Assembly: GCA_947473805.1 (NCBI GenBank)
Contig: CANJGB010000022.1
Span: forward strand, 1-56,825
DNA from: Alphaproteobacteria bacterium
Lineage (GTDB): Bacteria; Pseudomonadota; Alphaproteobacteria; Ferrovibrionales; Ferrovibrionaceae
Length of the DNA: 56,825 nucleotides
Reading direction: 5' to 3'
Part shown: positions 1-6,310 of the stretch, in pieces
How the letters are laid out: the number at the start of each line of letters is the position of its first letter
Numbering within the stretch: the first letter of the stretch is position 1
Position numbers and translations under genes: made by a program
The notes under the pieces: model-generated
Database searches by the model: none
Told to the model about the DNA's origin: nothing
Seen by the model: only the letters and a program-made list of their open reading frames with translations

Positions 1-84
1 CCCCGTCGTCCCGCCTTGCGCCAGAATAATCTCAGCCTCGCGCAGCTTGCCGATAATCTCCTCAGGCCCGTGTCTCTTGCCCAT
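1..84 (-). CDS. IS3-family transposase OrfA, N-terminal part
   Basis: The frame starts with ATG at 84 and stays open for all 28 codons to the window edge. It begins MGKRHGPEEIIGKLREAE, the typical start of IS3/IS911-type OrfA helix-turn-helix proteins, which bind the element's ends and are normally fused to the DDE catalytic OrfB by programmed frameshifting. A purine-rich AAGGAGAAGGAA precedes the start. Only the first part of the helix-turn-helix region is present here, so activity of the element cannot be judged. Confidence 0.7.
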   Translation of the reverse strand, partial: MGKRHGPEEIIGKLREAEIILAQGGTTG

Positions 85-147
85 TTTCCTTCTCCTTCAG
101 GGTCCAGACTAAAATAGTCGATGGACCACTCTGAAGGGGGCAGATCA
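1..147 (-). mobile_element. IS3-family insertion sequence, left end (cut by window edge)
   Basis: The terminal stretch, read on the minus strand from 147, begins TGATCTGCCCCCTTC and runs about 60 bp to an OrfA-like reading frame that leaves the window at base 1. This matches the usual layout of an IS3-family left end: a TG terminus, a short leader and orfA. The element lies directly against a broken amino-acid permease frame starting at 148, so the boundary is set by where the permease homology stops. The other end, the orfB frame and any target duplication lie outside the window. Assignment to IS3 rests on the OrfA N-terminus and the end sequence. Confidence 0.75.
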
Positions 148-280
148 CAGCTACGCCGACGAGTACGTAAATTCCTGCTCCGACGGTGACGCCGAGCCCA
201 TAGAGCACCGCGTGGGTCAGGGTAAGTGACCTCAGAAGGCGCGGCGTCGCGCCTCTCACGTGTACAGTGTCGGCGGTCAT
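148..280 (-). pseudogene. Amino-acid permease (APC family), N-terminal fragment cut by the IS
   Basis: The frame opens with ATG at 280 after a good GAAGGAGA ribosome site and encodes about 44 residues. They end in LYGLGVTVGAGIYVLVGVA, the first transmembrane helix and G-rich substrate motif of APC/cationic amino-acid transporters. Family members are 400-500 residues with 12 or more helices. Here the homology stops exactly where the IS3-type end begins at 147, and the frame then runs into IS sequence. The promoter and start are intact, so the gene was probably functional before insertion. The remainder may lie beyond the IS, outside the window. Confidence 0.7.
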
Positions 281-672
281 GGAATGGTCTCCTTCTTCGC
301 CAACCAAGCTCGGCGACACAACCCGGCACAATGGCCCAGCCCCGTCACGGCGAATTCGAGTGCATCACAATCCTGAAGCGTTCACCTTGCGATGAAAACA
401 GGACGCGATGACATGTAAATCAAACTCTGGCGCAGACGATAGACGATGCAACGCATCCTTCCCCAAGCTTTCTTCAGCCAACTTTCGCGCGGCTCGTCTT
501 CTGAACAATAAAAAGCCGGGGAACTTGTCGGCTTTGACGGCAAGTCTGTGTGTTCCCGTGACCCCGCCCCGTGGAATTGATGTCGATCAATCCGCGCTGA
601 CGCCTGTAGCACTAAGGTGGCGCCGAGCGGAGCCTACTTTGCGTAGTCTATCCGCAGGAAGGCAGATTGCTT
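281..672. other. Non-coding interval between permease fragment and cytochrome b561
   Basis: I see no convincing gene in this stretch; the frames that are open lack ribosome sites and have no recognisable motifs. It holds the ribosome site of the broken permease near 285-297, an FNR/FixK box at 577-590 and the leader of the b561 gene with AGGAAGG at about 656-662. The composition is visibly less GC-rich than the housekeeping part of the window. Confidence 0.5.
577..590 (+). promoter_or_regulatory. FNR/FixK-type box upstream of cytochrome b561
   Basis: TTGATGTCGATCAA is a perfect TTGAT-N4-ATCAA palindrome, the consensus for CRP/FNR-family oxygen regulators (FnrL, FixK). Its centre lies about 89 bp before the b561 ATG. 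A promoter with the box at -41.5 would place its start site near 625, so this is compatible with class II activation. Binding by a regulator is inferred. Confidence 0.7.
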
Positions 673-1233
673 ATGCAGGTCATTCGGCGCTTACGCTCCT
701 ACCACGCGGTGCTCGGCATTCTGGTGATGCTTGCCTATGTCACCGGCGACGACAACCTGATCCATGCCTGGCTGGGATATGGTGTAGCAGCGATCATCCT
801 GGTTCGGCTCGCCTGGGCGCTGACCGGCGTACCACAATTAGGTCTCGTGCGCTTCTATCCGCAATTCGAAGGCCTTCGTCTTACCACCGCGATGATGCAT
901 CCGGCGATAAGCCGCACGCTGCTGCTCGGCATTGCGACATGTCTGATTGCGGTAACACTGACCGGTATCGCCATGGATGGCGGTCACGCCGTTGGTGCTG
1001 AAAACTGGACAATCACTAGCGCAGCTCTCGCGGATAGTGATCGAGGCCCAGGAGACGGAGCTCATGACGGCGATAAGGACGGGAGCATTGTAGGTGAAGT
1101 TCACGAAGCATTCGCCAATCTGCTCATGCTACTAGTCCTGACGCACGTAACTTATCTCGTGCTCTTCAAGAGACCGCTCGCCTTGTTCATGCTTTTTCTT
1201 CATACGCCCGCAAAAAGGGATGGTTCTCCGTGA
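673..1233 (+). CDS. Cytochrome b561 family protein
   Basis: A 186-residue membrane protein with four predicted helices, read as a di-haem cytochrome b561 that moves electrons between quinone and a periplasmic or inner-membrane partner. Candidate haem ligands are His11 (SYHAVLG), His31 (LIHAWLGYG) and the histidines of EVHEAFANLLMLLVLTHV near the C-terminus. LRLTTAMMHP and RTLLLGIATC mark the middle helices. An acidic, Gly/Asp-rich loop with GAHDGDKDG sits before the last helix and is unusual. ATG at 673 is preferred over TTG at 667 because AGGAAGG is about 10 bp upstream. The FNR/FixK box upstream suggests induction when oxygen is low. Confidence 0.8.
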   Translation: MQVIRRLRSYHAVLGILVMLAYVTGDDNLIHAWLGYGVAAIILVRLAWALTGVPQLGLVRFYPQFEGLRLTTAMMHPAISRTLLLGIATCLIAVTLTGIAMDGGHAVGAENWTITSAALADSDRGPGDGAHDGDKDGSIVGEVHEAFANLLMLLVLTHVTYLVLFKRPLALFMLFLHTPAKRDGSP

Positions 1234-1659
1234 AATTGTGATGTCGGCGATGACGTGGCACATCCCGGTATAGGCCGTCATCAGGATGACCGGCACGATC
1301 GGATTGGCGTTCGCCAGTCCGTTGCGGATCCTGCGGGTCAGCTCACACCGTCGTGCCACGCCCCGGAGTGCGACCTGTATCGCCCGTCTCTCCTTGGGCG
1401 TACGCCGCACGCGAGTTCGCCATCGCCCAGACCATTCAACAGAGCCGCACGACAGGGAGATTTGGCGCCTTAACCGAACAAGGCCGCCAGATCGCGCCGG
1501 GGATTTTCCGACAATGGCGCCTGGCAGCAGTCAGCGCGTAAGTTTAACGTCAAACGCCCGAGATTTGCGGCGACGCATGTTGTGCCTGCAGGTATCCTGT
1601 TGCTCGCCTGTCCGTTTTCGCGATCATCGTTGCAGGAGGCACTCACCATAGACGGCTCG
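1234..1659. other. Interval of gene debris: response-regulator and BON fragments
   Basis: No intact gene is seen. Bases 1241-1344 resemble, in minus orientation, the middle of the response regulator at 3338-3844 (roughly 80% identity by eye over 1267-1344), giving ELTRRIRNGLANANPIVP followed by VILMTAYT. Bases 1354-1401 match 2603-2650, part of the BON domain of the CBS-BON gene, at 47 of 48 positions. The two pieces are abutted in an order opposite to the intact genes. Bases 1402-1640 hold nothing recognisable, and AGGAGG at 1634-1639 precedes the ABC ATPase. Confidence 0.6.
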
Positions 1660-2397
1660 ATGCATCAGGGACCATCTGTCACGCTTCAAAACGTGTTTGT
1701 CGAATTGGGGGGCAAAACCATTTTGCAGGGGGTGGACCTGTTCGTGAACGGGGGCACCTCGCTCGTGATCGTCGGCCCGTCGGGGTCAGGCAAAACAGTG
1801 CTGTTGAAAACGATTGCCGGAATCTACCCACCGTCGGCCGGCTCGCTTTCTTTTGAACGTTCGCCGCGCATGGGGATGCTGTTCCAGAAGTCCGCGTTGT
1901 TCGACAGTCTCAGGGTCTGGGAGAACATCTCTTTCAGAGGCTTGCAGGATCGATCGTTGACGATGCCCGAGGCGCGCGCCCTTGCGCTGGAAAAGCTGGA
2001 GATGGTCGGGCTGGGCAGGTCCGAACTTGACCTTCTGCCCGTGGAGCTGTCGGGCGGCATGCAAAGGCGTGTGGGCCTCGCCCGTGCACTTGCCGATAAA
2101 CCCGATCTCCTGTTGCTTGATGATCCAACTGCAGGGCTCGACCCCATAACCGGCAATATGATCAATGATCTCATTGTCGGTATTACCGACCGCCTTGGCG
2201 CGACCGTGCTTTCGGTGAACAGCGACATGGAAGCTGCCGGAAGGATCGCCCAATTTGCGGTGATGCTCCACGAGGGAAAAATTGTCTGGCAAGGGCGGGC
2301 TGCCGAGATGCGCTCGTCCACCAATCCCTATATTGACCAGCTGGTCAATCATCGTATCAACGGGCCAATTCCGACCGTGACGTTCACGTCGTCCTGA
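1660..2397 (+). CDS. MlaF-like ABC transporter ATP-binding protein, substituted catalytic residues
   Basis: A 245-residue ABC ATPase with Walker A GPSGSGKT, a Q-loop in GMLFQKSALFDSL, signature LSGGMQRRVGLARAL and Walker B LLLLDDPTAGLDP. The LFDSL segment and the C-terminal NPYIDQLV...GPIP are typical of MlaF/Ttg2A, which powers phospholipid trafficking with MlaE and MlaD. No such partners lie nearby. The catalytic Glu after Walker B is Asp155, and the H-loop His is Ser188 (SVNSDM), so hydrolysis may be weak. ATG at 1660 is 20 bp from AGGAGG at 1634-1639. An in-frame ATA at 1648 has ideal spacing, suggesting a lost ATG. Confidence 0.8.
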   Translation: MHQGPSVTLQNVFVELGGKTILQGVDLFVNGGTSLVIVGPSGSGKTVLLKTIAGIYPPSAGSLSFERSPRMGMLFQKSALFDSLRVWENISFRGLQDRSLTMPEARALALEKLEMVGLGRSELDLLPVELSGGMQRRVGLARALADKPDLLLLDDPTAGLDPITGNMINDLIVGITDRLGATVLSVNSDMEAAGRIAQFAVMLHEGKIVWQGRAAEMRSSTNPYIDQLVNHRINGPIPTVTFTSS

Positions 2398-2462
2398 CGG
2401 CCCGTGCGCTGGCTCGAAAGGCAGGGAAGCAAGTCGCTAAGGCGCAGCGTGCGCCGGGCGGA

Positions 2463-2539
2463 GGGCGGATCCTGCGCGTCGGTCCGACGCCGTCATGGAC
2501 GACATGACGGCGCCGGCGATGATCAGGCGGGTCGCCGGG
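2463..2539 (-). pseudogene. Response-regulator fragment (second piece)
   Basis: Read on the minus strand, this encodes PATRLIIAGAVMSS and then, after a one-base frame change, HDGVGPTRRIR. It aligns with TPADLIITDYVMSPIDGVELTRTIR of the intact regulator at 3338-3844. It lies immediately beyond the stop codon of the CBS-BON gene. The piece ends where the other fragment (1241-1344) begins, both containing GCGGATCCTGCG, so the two may be halves of one former gene now separated by the ABC ATPase. Confidence 0.5.
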
Positions 2540-3229
2540 CTACATCCAGGCGTTGATCCCCGGACTGTATGTCCGCATGTGGTCCTTGACCGACTTCACG
2601 CCTGCCACGCCCTGGAGTGCGACCTGTATCGCCCGTCTCTCCTTGGGCGTCCCGACCGTTCCCCACACATGAAGAACGCCATCGCGGACGATGACGTTTT
2701 TGGCGATAGGCTGCCACCTGTGGCGCTCGATCTCCGCCAGTGCAGCCTTCCGGATGGTCCTGTCGGACCGCGGCCCCACCTTGCCCGGCGGCATCATGCT
2801 CAGCGCCCTGACAATGTTTGCGCGCGAGACCACGCCGACAATTTTGTCCTCGTCAACAACGGCAACCCGCTTAATGTCGTGCGCCTCGAGCAGGACCGCC
2901 ACCTCGGCGATGGGCGTATTGCGGTCGACCTGGAGGACCTTTTTGGTCATCACGTCCTTTGCCAGCTTGCCGTGCTCCTTGACATATTCGGCGGCTTGGC
3001 TGGCGGCGGTCAGAAAGAAGTCGGCCCAGCGCGAGTGATGATGACCGGTCCCGAGGTCGGCCCGGCGGAGCAGGTCCTGCTCGCTCACGATGCCGATGGG
3101 CTTGTTCTCCTTGTTCACCACAAAAACGGCGCTGATCCCGTGATCGACCATGGCGCGCGCGACGTCCGCGACGGGCGCGTTGCGTTGCACACAGATGGCA
3201 GGGCTTGTCATTATGTCGCCAGCAAGCAT
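2540..3229 (-). CDS. CBS-domain pair plus BON domain protein
   Basis: A 229-residue cytoplasmic protein with two CBS domains at roughly 1-60 and 75-135. The first holds DIMTSPAICVQRNAPVADVA and GIVSEQDLLRR; the second holds DVMTKKVLQVDRNTPIAEVA and VGVVSRANIVRAL. A C-terminal BON domain (about 155-229) contains VLHVWGTVGTPKERRAI. CBS pairs bind adenine nucleotides and sense energy state; BON domains bind membranes or partners. Proteins of this architecture recur among low-oxygen and stress genes. ATG at 3229 is chosen because GGAGG lies 5 bp upstream. An FNR/FixK-like box is centred about 57 bp before the start. The partner is unknown. Confidence 0.82.
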   Translation of the reverse strand: MLAGDIMTSPAICVQRNAPVADVARAMVDHGISAVFVVNKENKPIGIVSEQDLLRRADLGTGHHHSRWADFFLTAASQAAEYVKEHGKLAKDVMTKKVLQVDRNTPIAEVAVLLEAHDIKRVAVVDEDKIVGVVSRANIVRALSMMPPGKVGPRSDRTIRKAALAEIERHRWQPIAKNVIVRDGVLHVWGTVGTPKERRAIQVALQGVAGVKSVKDHMRTYSPGINAWM

Positions 3230-3278
3230 TTCAACCTCCACCGAAGCGGACAGGCTATGCCGCCCCCCAGACAGTGCA

Positions 3279-3292
3279 TTGACGCCGATCAA
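3279..3292 (-). promoter_or_regulatory. FNR/FixK-type box upstream of the CBS-BON gene
   Basis: The sequence TTGACGCCGATCAA fits the FixK/FNR consensus TTGAY-N4-RTCAA. On the minus strand a -10-like TAGCCT at 3252-3257 lies about 31 bp from the box centre, the distance expected when the box sits at -41.5. Together with the box before cytochrome b561 this suggests a shared oxygen-responsive regulator. The regulator gene is not in the window. Confidence 0.65.
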
Positions 3293-3337
3293 TTATCGGC
3301 TGCGCGAGCGGCTTCGTTGCGATGCGGGGCTGGCCCC

Positions 3338-3844
3338 TCACCCCGGCAACAGCACCGCCTTCCGCCGCTCCTCGCCGGGATACTTCGTCTCGCCCGTCCG
3401 CCGGCGGTCCGGGCCGAAATAGTCTTTCGCGCGGACGAACCGGCGCGGGCGCTCGATGCAGGTGATCACCCGTTCCAGCACGGAGTTCACCGTCACCGGC
3501 TTGGCGAGGAATTCGGTGATGCCGGCGTCGCGCGCGGCGATGACGCGGCTTTTTTCGGTATAGGCGGTCATCAGGATGATCGGCACGAACGGGTTGGTGT
3601 TCGCCAGCTCGTTGCGAATTGTCCTGGTCAGTTCGACGCCGTCGATGGGCGACATGACGTAGTCGGTGATGATGAGGTCGGCGGGCGTCAGCGACTGGTG
3701 GTGCAGGGCCTCGGCGCCATCGGCGGCGAGGTGAAAGTCGCGCACGCCGAAGCCGTGCAGGATGCCCATGACCAGCGAGCGCATGAACTTGCTGTCGTCA
3801 ACGATCAGCACGCTGATCTTGCTGAAATCATACGCACCCAGCAT
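3338..3844 (-). CDS. CheY-like single-domain response regulator
   Basis: About 168 residues with a full receiver domain. VLIVDDSKFMRSL holds the acidic pocket, LIITDYVMSPIDG carries the phospho-accepting Asp, ILMTAYT has the switch Thr, and FLAKPVT contains the conserved Lys. After residue 125 there is no DNA-binding domain, only a charged tail with DYFGPDRRRTG and YPGEERR that occurs in some alphaproteobacterial single-domain regulators. It would receive phosphate from a histidine kinase that is not encoded here. ATG at 3844 is used; a TTG 15 bp upstream is possible. Broken copies of this gene lie at 1241-1344 and 2463-2539. Confidence 0.82.
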   Translation of the reverse strand: MLGAYDFSKISVLIVDDSKFMRSLVMGILHGFGVRDFHLAADGAEALHHQSLTPADLIITDYVMSPIDGVELTRTIRNELANTNPFVPIILMTAYTEKSRVIAARDAGITEFLAKPVTVNSVLERVITCIERPRRFVRAKDYFGPDRRRTGETKYPGEERRKAVLLPG

Positions 3845-3889
3845 ACGCTTTAGCCCCAACCATTTTCCGGCAGGCTAGCAGATGCGGGC

Positions 3890-4080
3890 GCCATGAACTA
3901 CCCGGCGGTGCGCGCGGGTGGCGGGCCCAGGCGCGCGGGGCGCCGGGCCTGACGGCGGCGATCCGGGCGGTGTACCTGCACGGCCAGGCGGGACGGATGC
4001 GGCGCACATGGCGAGGTCGGCTTCCTCGCCCGCGAGATCCCGGGCGAGGAAGCCGGCCCAGCTGGGCCGGCTGTTCAAAG
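3890..4080 (+). pseudogene. Possible degraded tail of a NAD(P)H-hydrate dehydratase
   Basis: One plus-strand frame reads LTAAIRAVYLHGQAG and, after a frame change, GAHGEVGFLAREIPGE. Together these resemble the C-terminal signature of NnrD/YjeF-type NAD(P)HX dehydratases (a VYLHG-AGD block followed by LLA-DL-P). No start codon or intact frame exists, and two strong inverted repeats overlap the region. The similarity is short and judged by eye, so this is a weak call; the stretch may simply be a non-coding terminator region. Confidence 0.2.
4018..4072 (-). terminator. Two abutting strong inverted repeats downstream of the monooxygenase gene
   Basis: Arms 4018-4032 and 4041-4055 form a perfect 15-bp stem with an 8-base loop. 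Bases 4051-4072 are a perfect 22-bp palindrome centred between 4061 and 4062 (core CCCAGCTGGG). The two share bases 4051-4055. They begin about 23 bp beyond the monooxygenase stop, so on the minus strand they could end its transcript, although no T-run follows. The overlapping arms could also allow alternative folds. Confidence 0.5.
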
Positions 4081-4094
4081 GCTAGCGGCGGCCC

Positions 4095-6020
4095 TCAGTA
4101 GACGTTGAAGTCCTTCATGTCGGGCTCGTAGGAAAAGTCGAAATATTCGGCGTTGTAGAAGGCGCCATTCGTCGCGATGCGGCCATGCTCGTTCCAGAAG
4201 TAGGACTGCCCGGCGACGCTGAACACCATCTGCTTCAGCCGCTTGTCGAGCTCGCGGTTATAGGCGTCGTACGGCGCCTCCTTCACGTCCACCGCCTGCT
4301 TGCCCTGCTGCATCAGGTTGCGGATGCACTTGATCGCGTAGCGCACCTGCATCTCGCCCCAGGCAGCAGGGCCCACCGCGCGGCCGTTCGTGTTGGGGCC
4401 GTAGAGATAGAACAGGTTGGGGAAGTGCGGAATCGTCATGCCCCAATAGGCGCGCGCGCCGTCCTTGCTCCAGAAGTCCTTGATCGAGGTGCCGTCGCCC
4501 TGCACGTCGATGGTGAGCAGGAACTCCGTCGCCGTGAAGCCGGTCGCCAGCACGATAGTGTCGAATTCGTGCTCCTTGCCGTCCCTGGTGCGGATGCCCG
4601 CCGGGGTGATCCGGTCGATGGGCGTGGTGATGACATCCACATTGTCCTGCAGCACCGCGTCGTACCAGCCATTGTCCTTGGGCAGGCGGCGGGCCAGCGG
4701 CGGATAGTTCGGAATGCACTTGGCGAGCAGTTCCGGGCGGTGGCCGATCTTGCTTTTCATGTAGGCCAGCAGGTTTTCCCGCAGGCGGTTGTTGGTGGCG
4801 TTGACGCTGATGTTCGGCGGCTCTTTCCAGTTCGGGTCGATGTCCAGCGCCTTGCCGTAACTGTCACCCACGCCGTACACGCCCGTCAGCCGCAGCCAGT
4901 TGCGGTAATAGGGCATATTGGTCATGAGCCAGCGCTGCGCATCGGACACCTTGTCCTCGTAGCCCGCCACGTTGGCGATCCACGCGCCGCCGCGCTGGAA
5001 GATAGAGAGGTGCTTCACCTTCTTCGCGATGGGGCCGACCACCTGCACGCCGCTGGAGCCGTTGCCGATCACCGCGACGCGCTTGCCGGTCACGTCATAC
5101 GTCTCGTCCCACTCGGACGTATGCATGAGCCGGCCCTTGAACGAGTCCATCCCCGCAATGTCCGGAAACGAGGTGCGGCCGAACAGGCCCATGGCGCAGA
5201 TGACGAAGCGCGCGCGCAGCGTCTCCTTGCCCTTGGCGCCGTTAATGTCGACATGCCAGACGTTCGCCGCCCGGTCCCAGCGCATGGCGGTCACCGGCGT
5301 GCTGAGCCGGATGTGCGGGGCCAGATCGTGCTTCTTCACGATGTGGTTGAAGTAGTCGATCAGTTCCGGCTGTTCGGCGTAGTTGTGCTTCCACGGATAG
5401 AACGGCTCGAACGTGTTGCAGTACGACAGGCTGGCGACGTCGACCCGCGCGCCGGGGTAGCGGTTGCGGAACCAGGTGCCGCCAATGCCGGCGTTCTGCT
5501 CGACGATGGTGAACGGAATGCCGGCGTCCTTCAGCGCCACGCCGGCGCCGATGCCGTTCATGCCGGCGCCGATCACCAGCACGTTGTAGTCTTGCACCAG
5601 CTTCGGGTCCGGGCGGTCGAGCGCCACGGCGCGCGGCAGGGGGCTGGTGCCGAACTCTTCCCACCAGAAGCGTGCGGCGGGATCGGACAGCTTTTCCGAC
5701 AGGAACATTTCCGACAGCGGGCGGAACTGCTCCAGCGTCGGCGGCGGCGGCACCTTGACCGAGCTGTCGCGCACGCGCCGCAGCACGTCGAGCGCCTTTT
5801 GCCGGACGAGCTGCCGGTCGGCCTCGGACTCAAGCGGCGGCACGACCATGCGGTCGGCGGGAGCGCCCGCGACGCCCGTTGTCAGCGCGCGCAGCTCGGC
5901 ATCGCCCGTCACCTGGACCAGGGCGGCGCGCAGACAGGTCACGTCCGCGTCCTTCAGGATCGCCTCGATGTCCTGGTCAGTCATGGCGGCAAGGGCGGGA
6001 GTTTGGCTCGATACGGTCAT
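4095..6020 (-). CDS. Baeyer-Villiger monooxygenase, 4-hydroxyacetophenone monooxygenase type
   Basis: A 641-residue flavoprotein expected to insert oxygen into ketones using FAD and NADPH. The FAD Rossmann motif GAGMNGIGAG is near residue 155 and the NADPH motif GNGSSGVQ near 320. The Baeyer-Villiger fingerprint FKGRLMHTSEWD lies just before the latter, with Asp ending the FxGxxxHxxxW-P/D pattern. DVASLSYCNTFEP and ATGFTATEF are also typical. The roughly 130-residue N-terminal extension and total length match the HAPMO group rather than the shorter cyclohexanone type. ATG at 6020 follows CTGGAG. The gene diverges from frmA across 290 bp. The natural substrate cannot be read from sequence. Confidence 0.85.
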   Translation of the reverse strand: MTVSSQTPALAAMTDQDIEAILKDADVTCLRAALVQVTGDAELRALTTGVAGAPADRMVVPPLESEADRQLVRQKALDVLRRVRDSSVKVPPPPTLEQFRPLSEMFLSEKLSDPAARFWWEEFGTSPLPRAVALDRPDPKLVQDYNVLVIGAGMNGIGAGVALKDAGIPFTIVEQNAGIGGTWFRNRYPGARVDVASLSYCNTFEPFYPWKHNYAEQPELIDYFNHIVKKHDLAPHIRLSTPVTAMRWDRAANVWHVDINGAKGKETLRARFVICAMGLFGRTSFPDIAGMDSFKGRLMHTSEWDETYDVTGKRVAVIGNGSSGVQVVGPIAKKVKHLSIFQRGGAWIANVAGYEDKVSDAQRWLMTNMPYYRNWLRLTGVYGVGDSYGKALDIDPNWKEPPNISVNATNNRLRENLLAYMKSKIGHRPELLAKCIPNYPPLARRLPKDNGWYDAVLQDNVDVITTPIDRITPAGIRTRDGKEHEFDTIVLATGFTATEFLLTIDVQGDGTSIKDFWSKDGARAYWGMTIPHFPNLFYLYGPNTNGRAVGPAAWGEMQVRYAIKCIRNLMQQGKQAVDVKEAPYDAYNRELDKRLKQMVFSVAGQSYFWNEHGRIATNGAFYNAEYFDFSYEPDMKDFNVY

Positions 6021-6175
6021 GCTGGCTCCAGACGCTGGGCAGATACAAGGGTCGATGGGGGGCTGGTAAAAGGCCAGGCTATGCCTGTTCCGCGATCGCC
6101 ATGTTTCCACCCGCATCATTTCATTTTTTGAAGCTTGCAGGACAACGCCTGGCGGCGCCCGGACTGCAGCTTCAT

Positions 6176-6189
6176 ATTGTCCGGACAAT
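6176..6189. promoter_or_regulatory. Perfect 14-bp palindrome, candidate operator
   Basis: ATTGTCCGGACAAT is a perfect palindrome in the 290-bp space between the divergent monooxygenase (start 6020) and frmA (start 6311). It lies about 156 bp from the former start and 122 bp from the latter. The form TTGTC-GACAA resembles operators of GntR- or TetR-type regulators. No regulator gene is adjacent. The rest of the interval shows nothing else I can name. Confidence 0.45.
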
Positions 6190-6310
6190 CGTAGCGAAGC
6201 CAACACGGTGAGACAACGCCGACCGCGGGTTCATGAGTGTGAATCGGTAGATGTTCGCCCCACCCTTCGATATGGTTCCCCGCATCAATTGACCGGCCGA
6301 GGGAAATATC

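Noticed and set aside
2495-3853. A 452-codon plus-strand frame over the CBS-BON and response-regulator genes
   Set aside because: It has no motifs; the minus-strand genes have clear CBS, BON and receiver signatures, ribosome sites and a promoter.
4185-6131. A 648-codon open frame on the plus strand opposite the Baeyer-Villiger monooxygenase
   Set aside because: It is Arg/His/Ala-rich without motifs and mirrors the codon bias of the minus-strand gene, whose FAD and NADPH motifs are clear.
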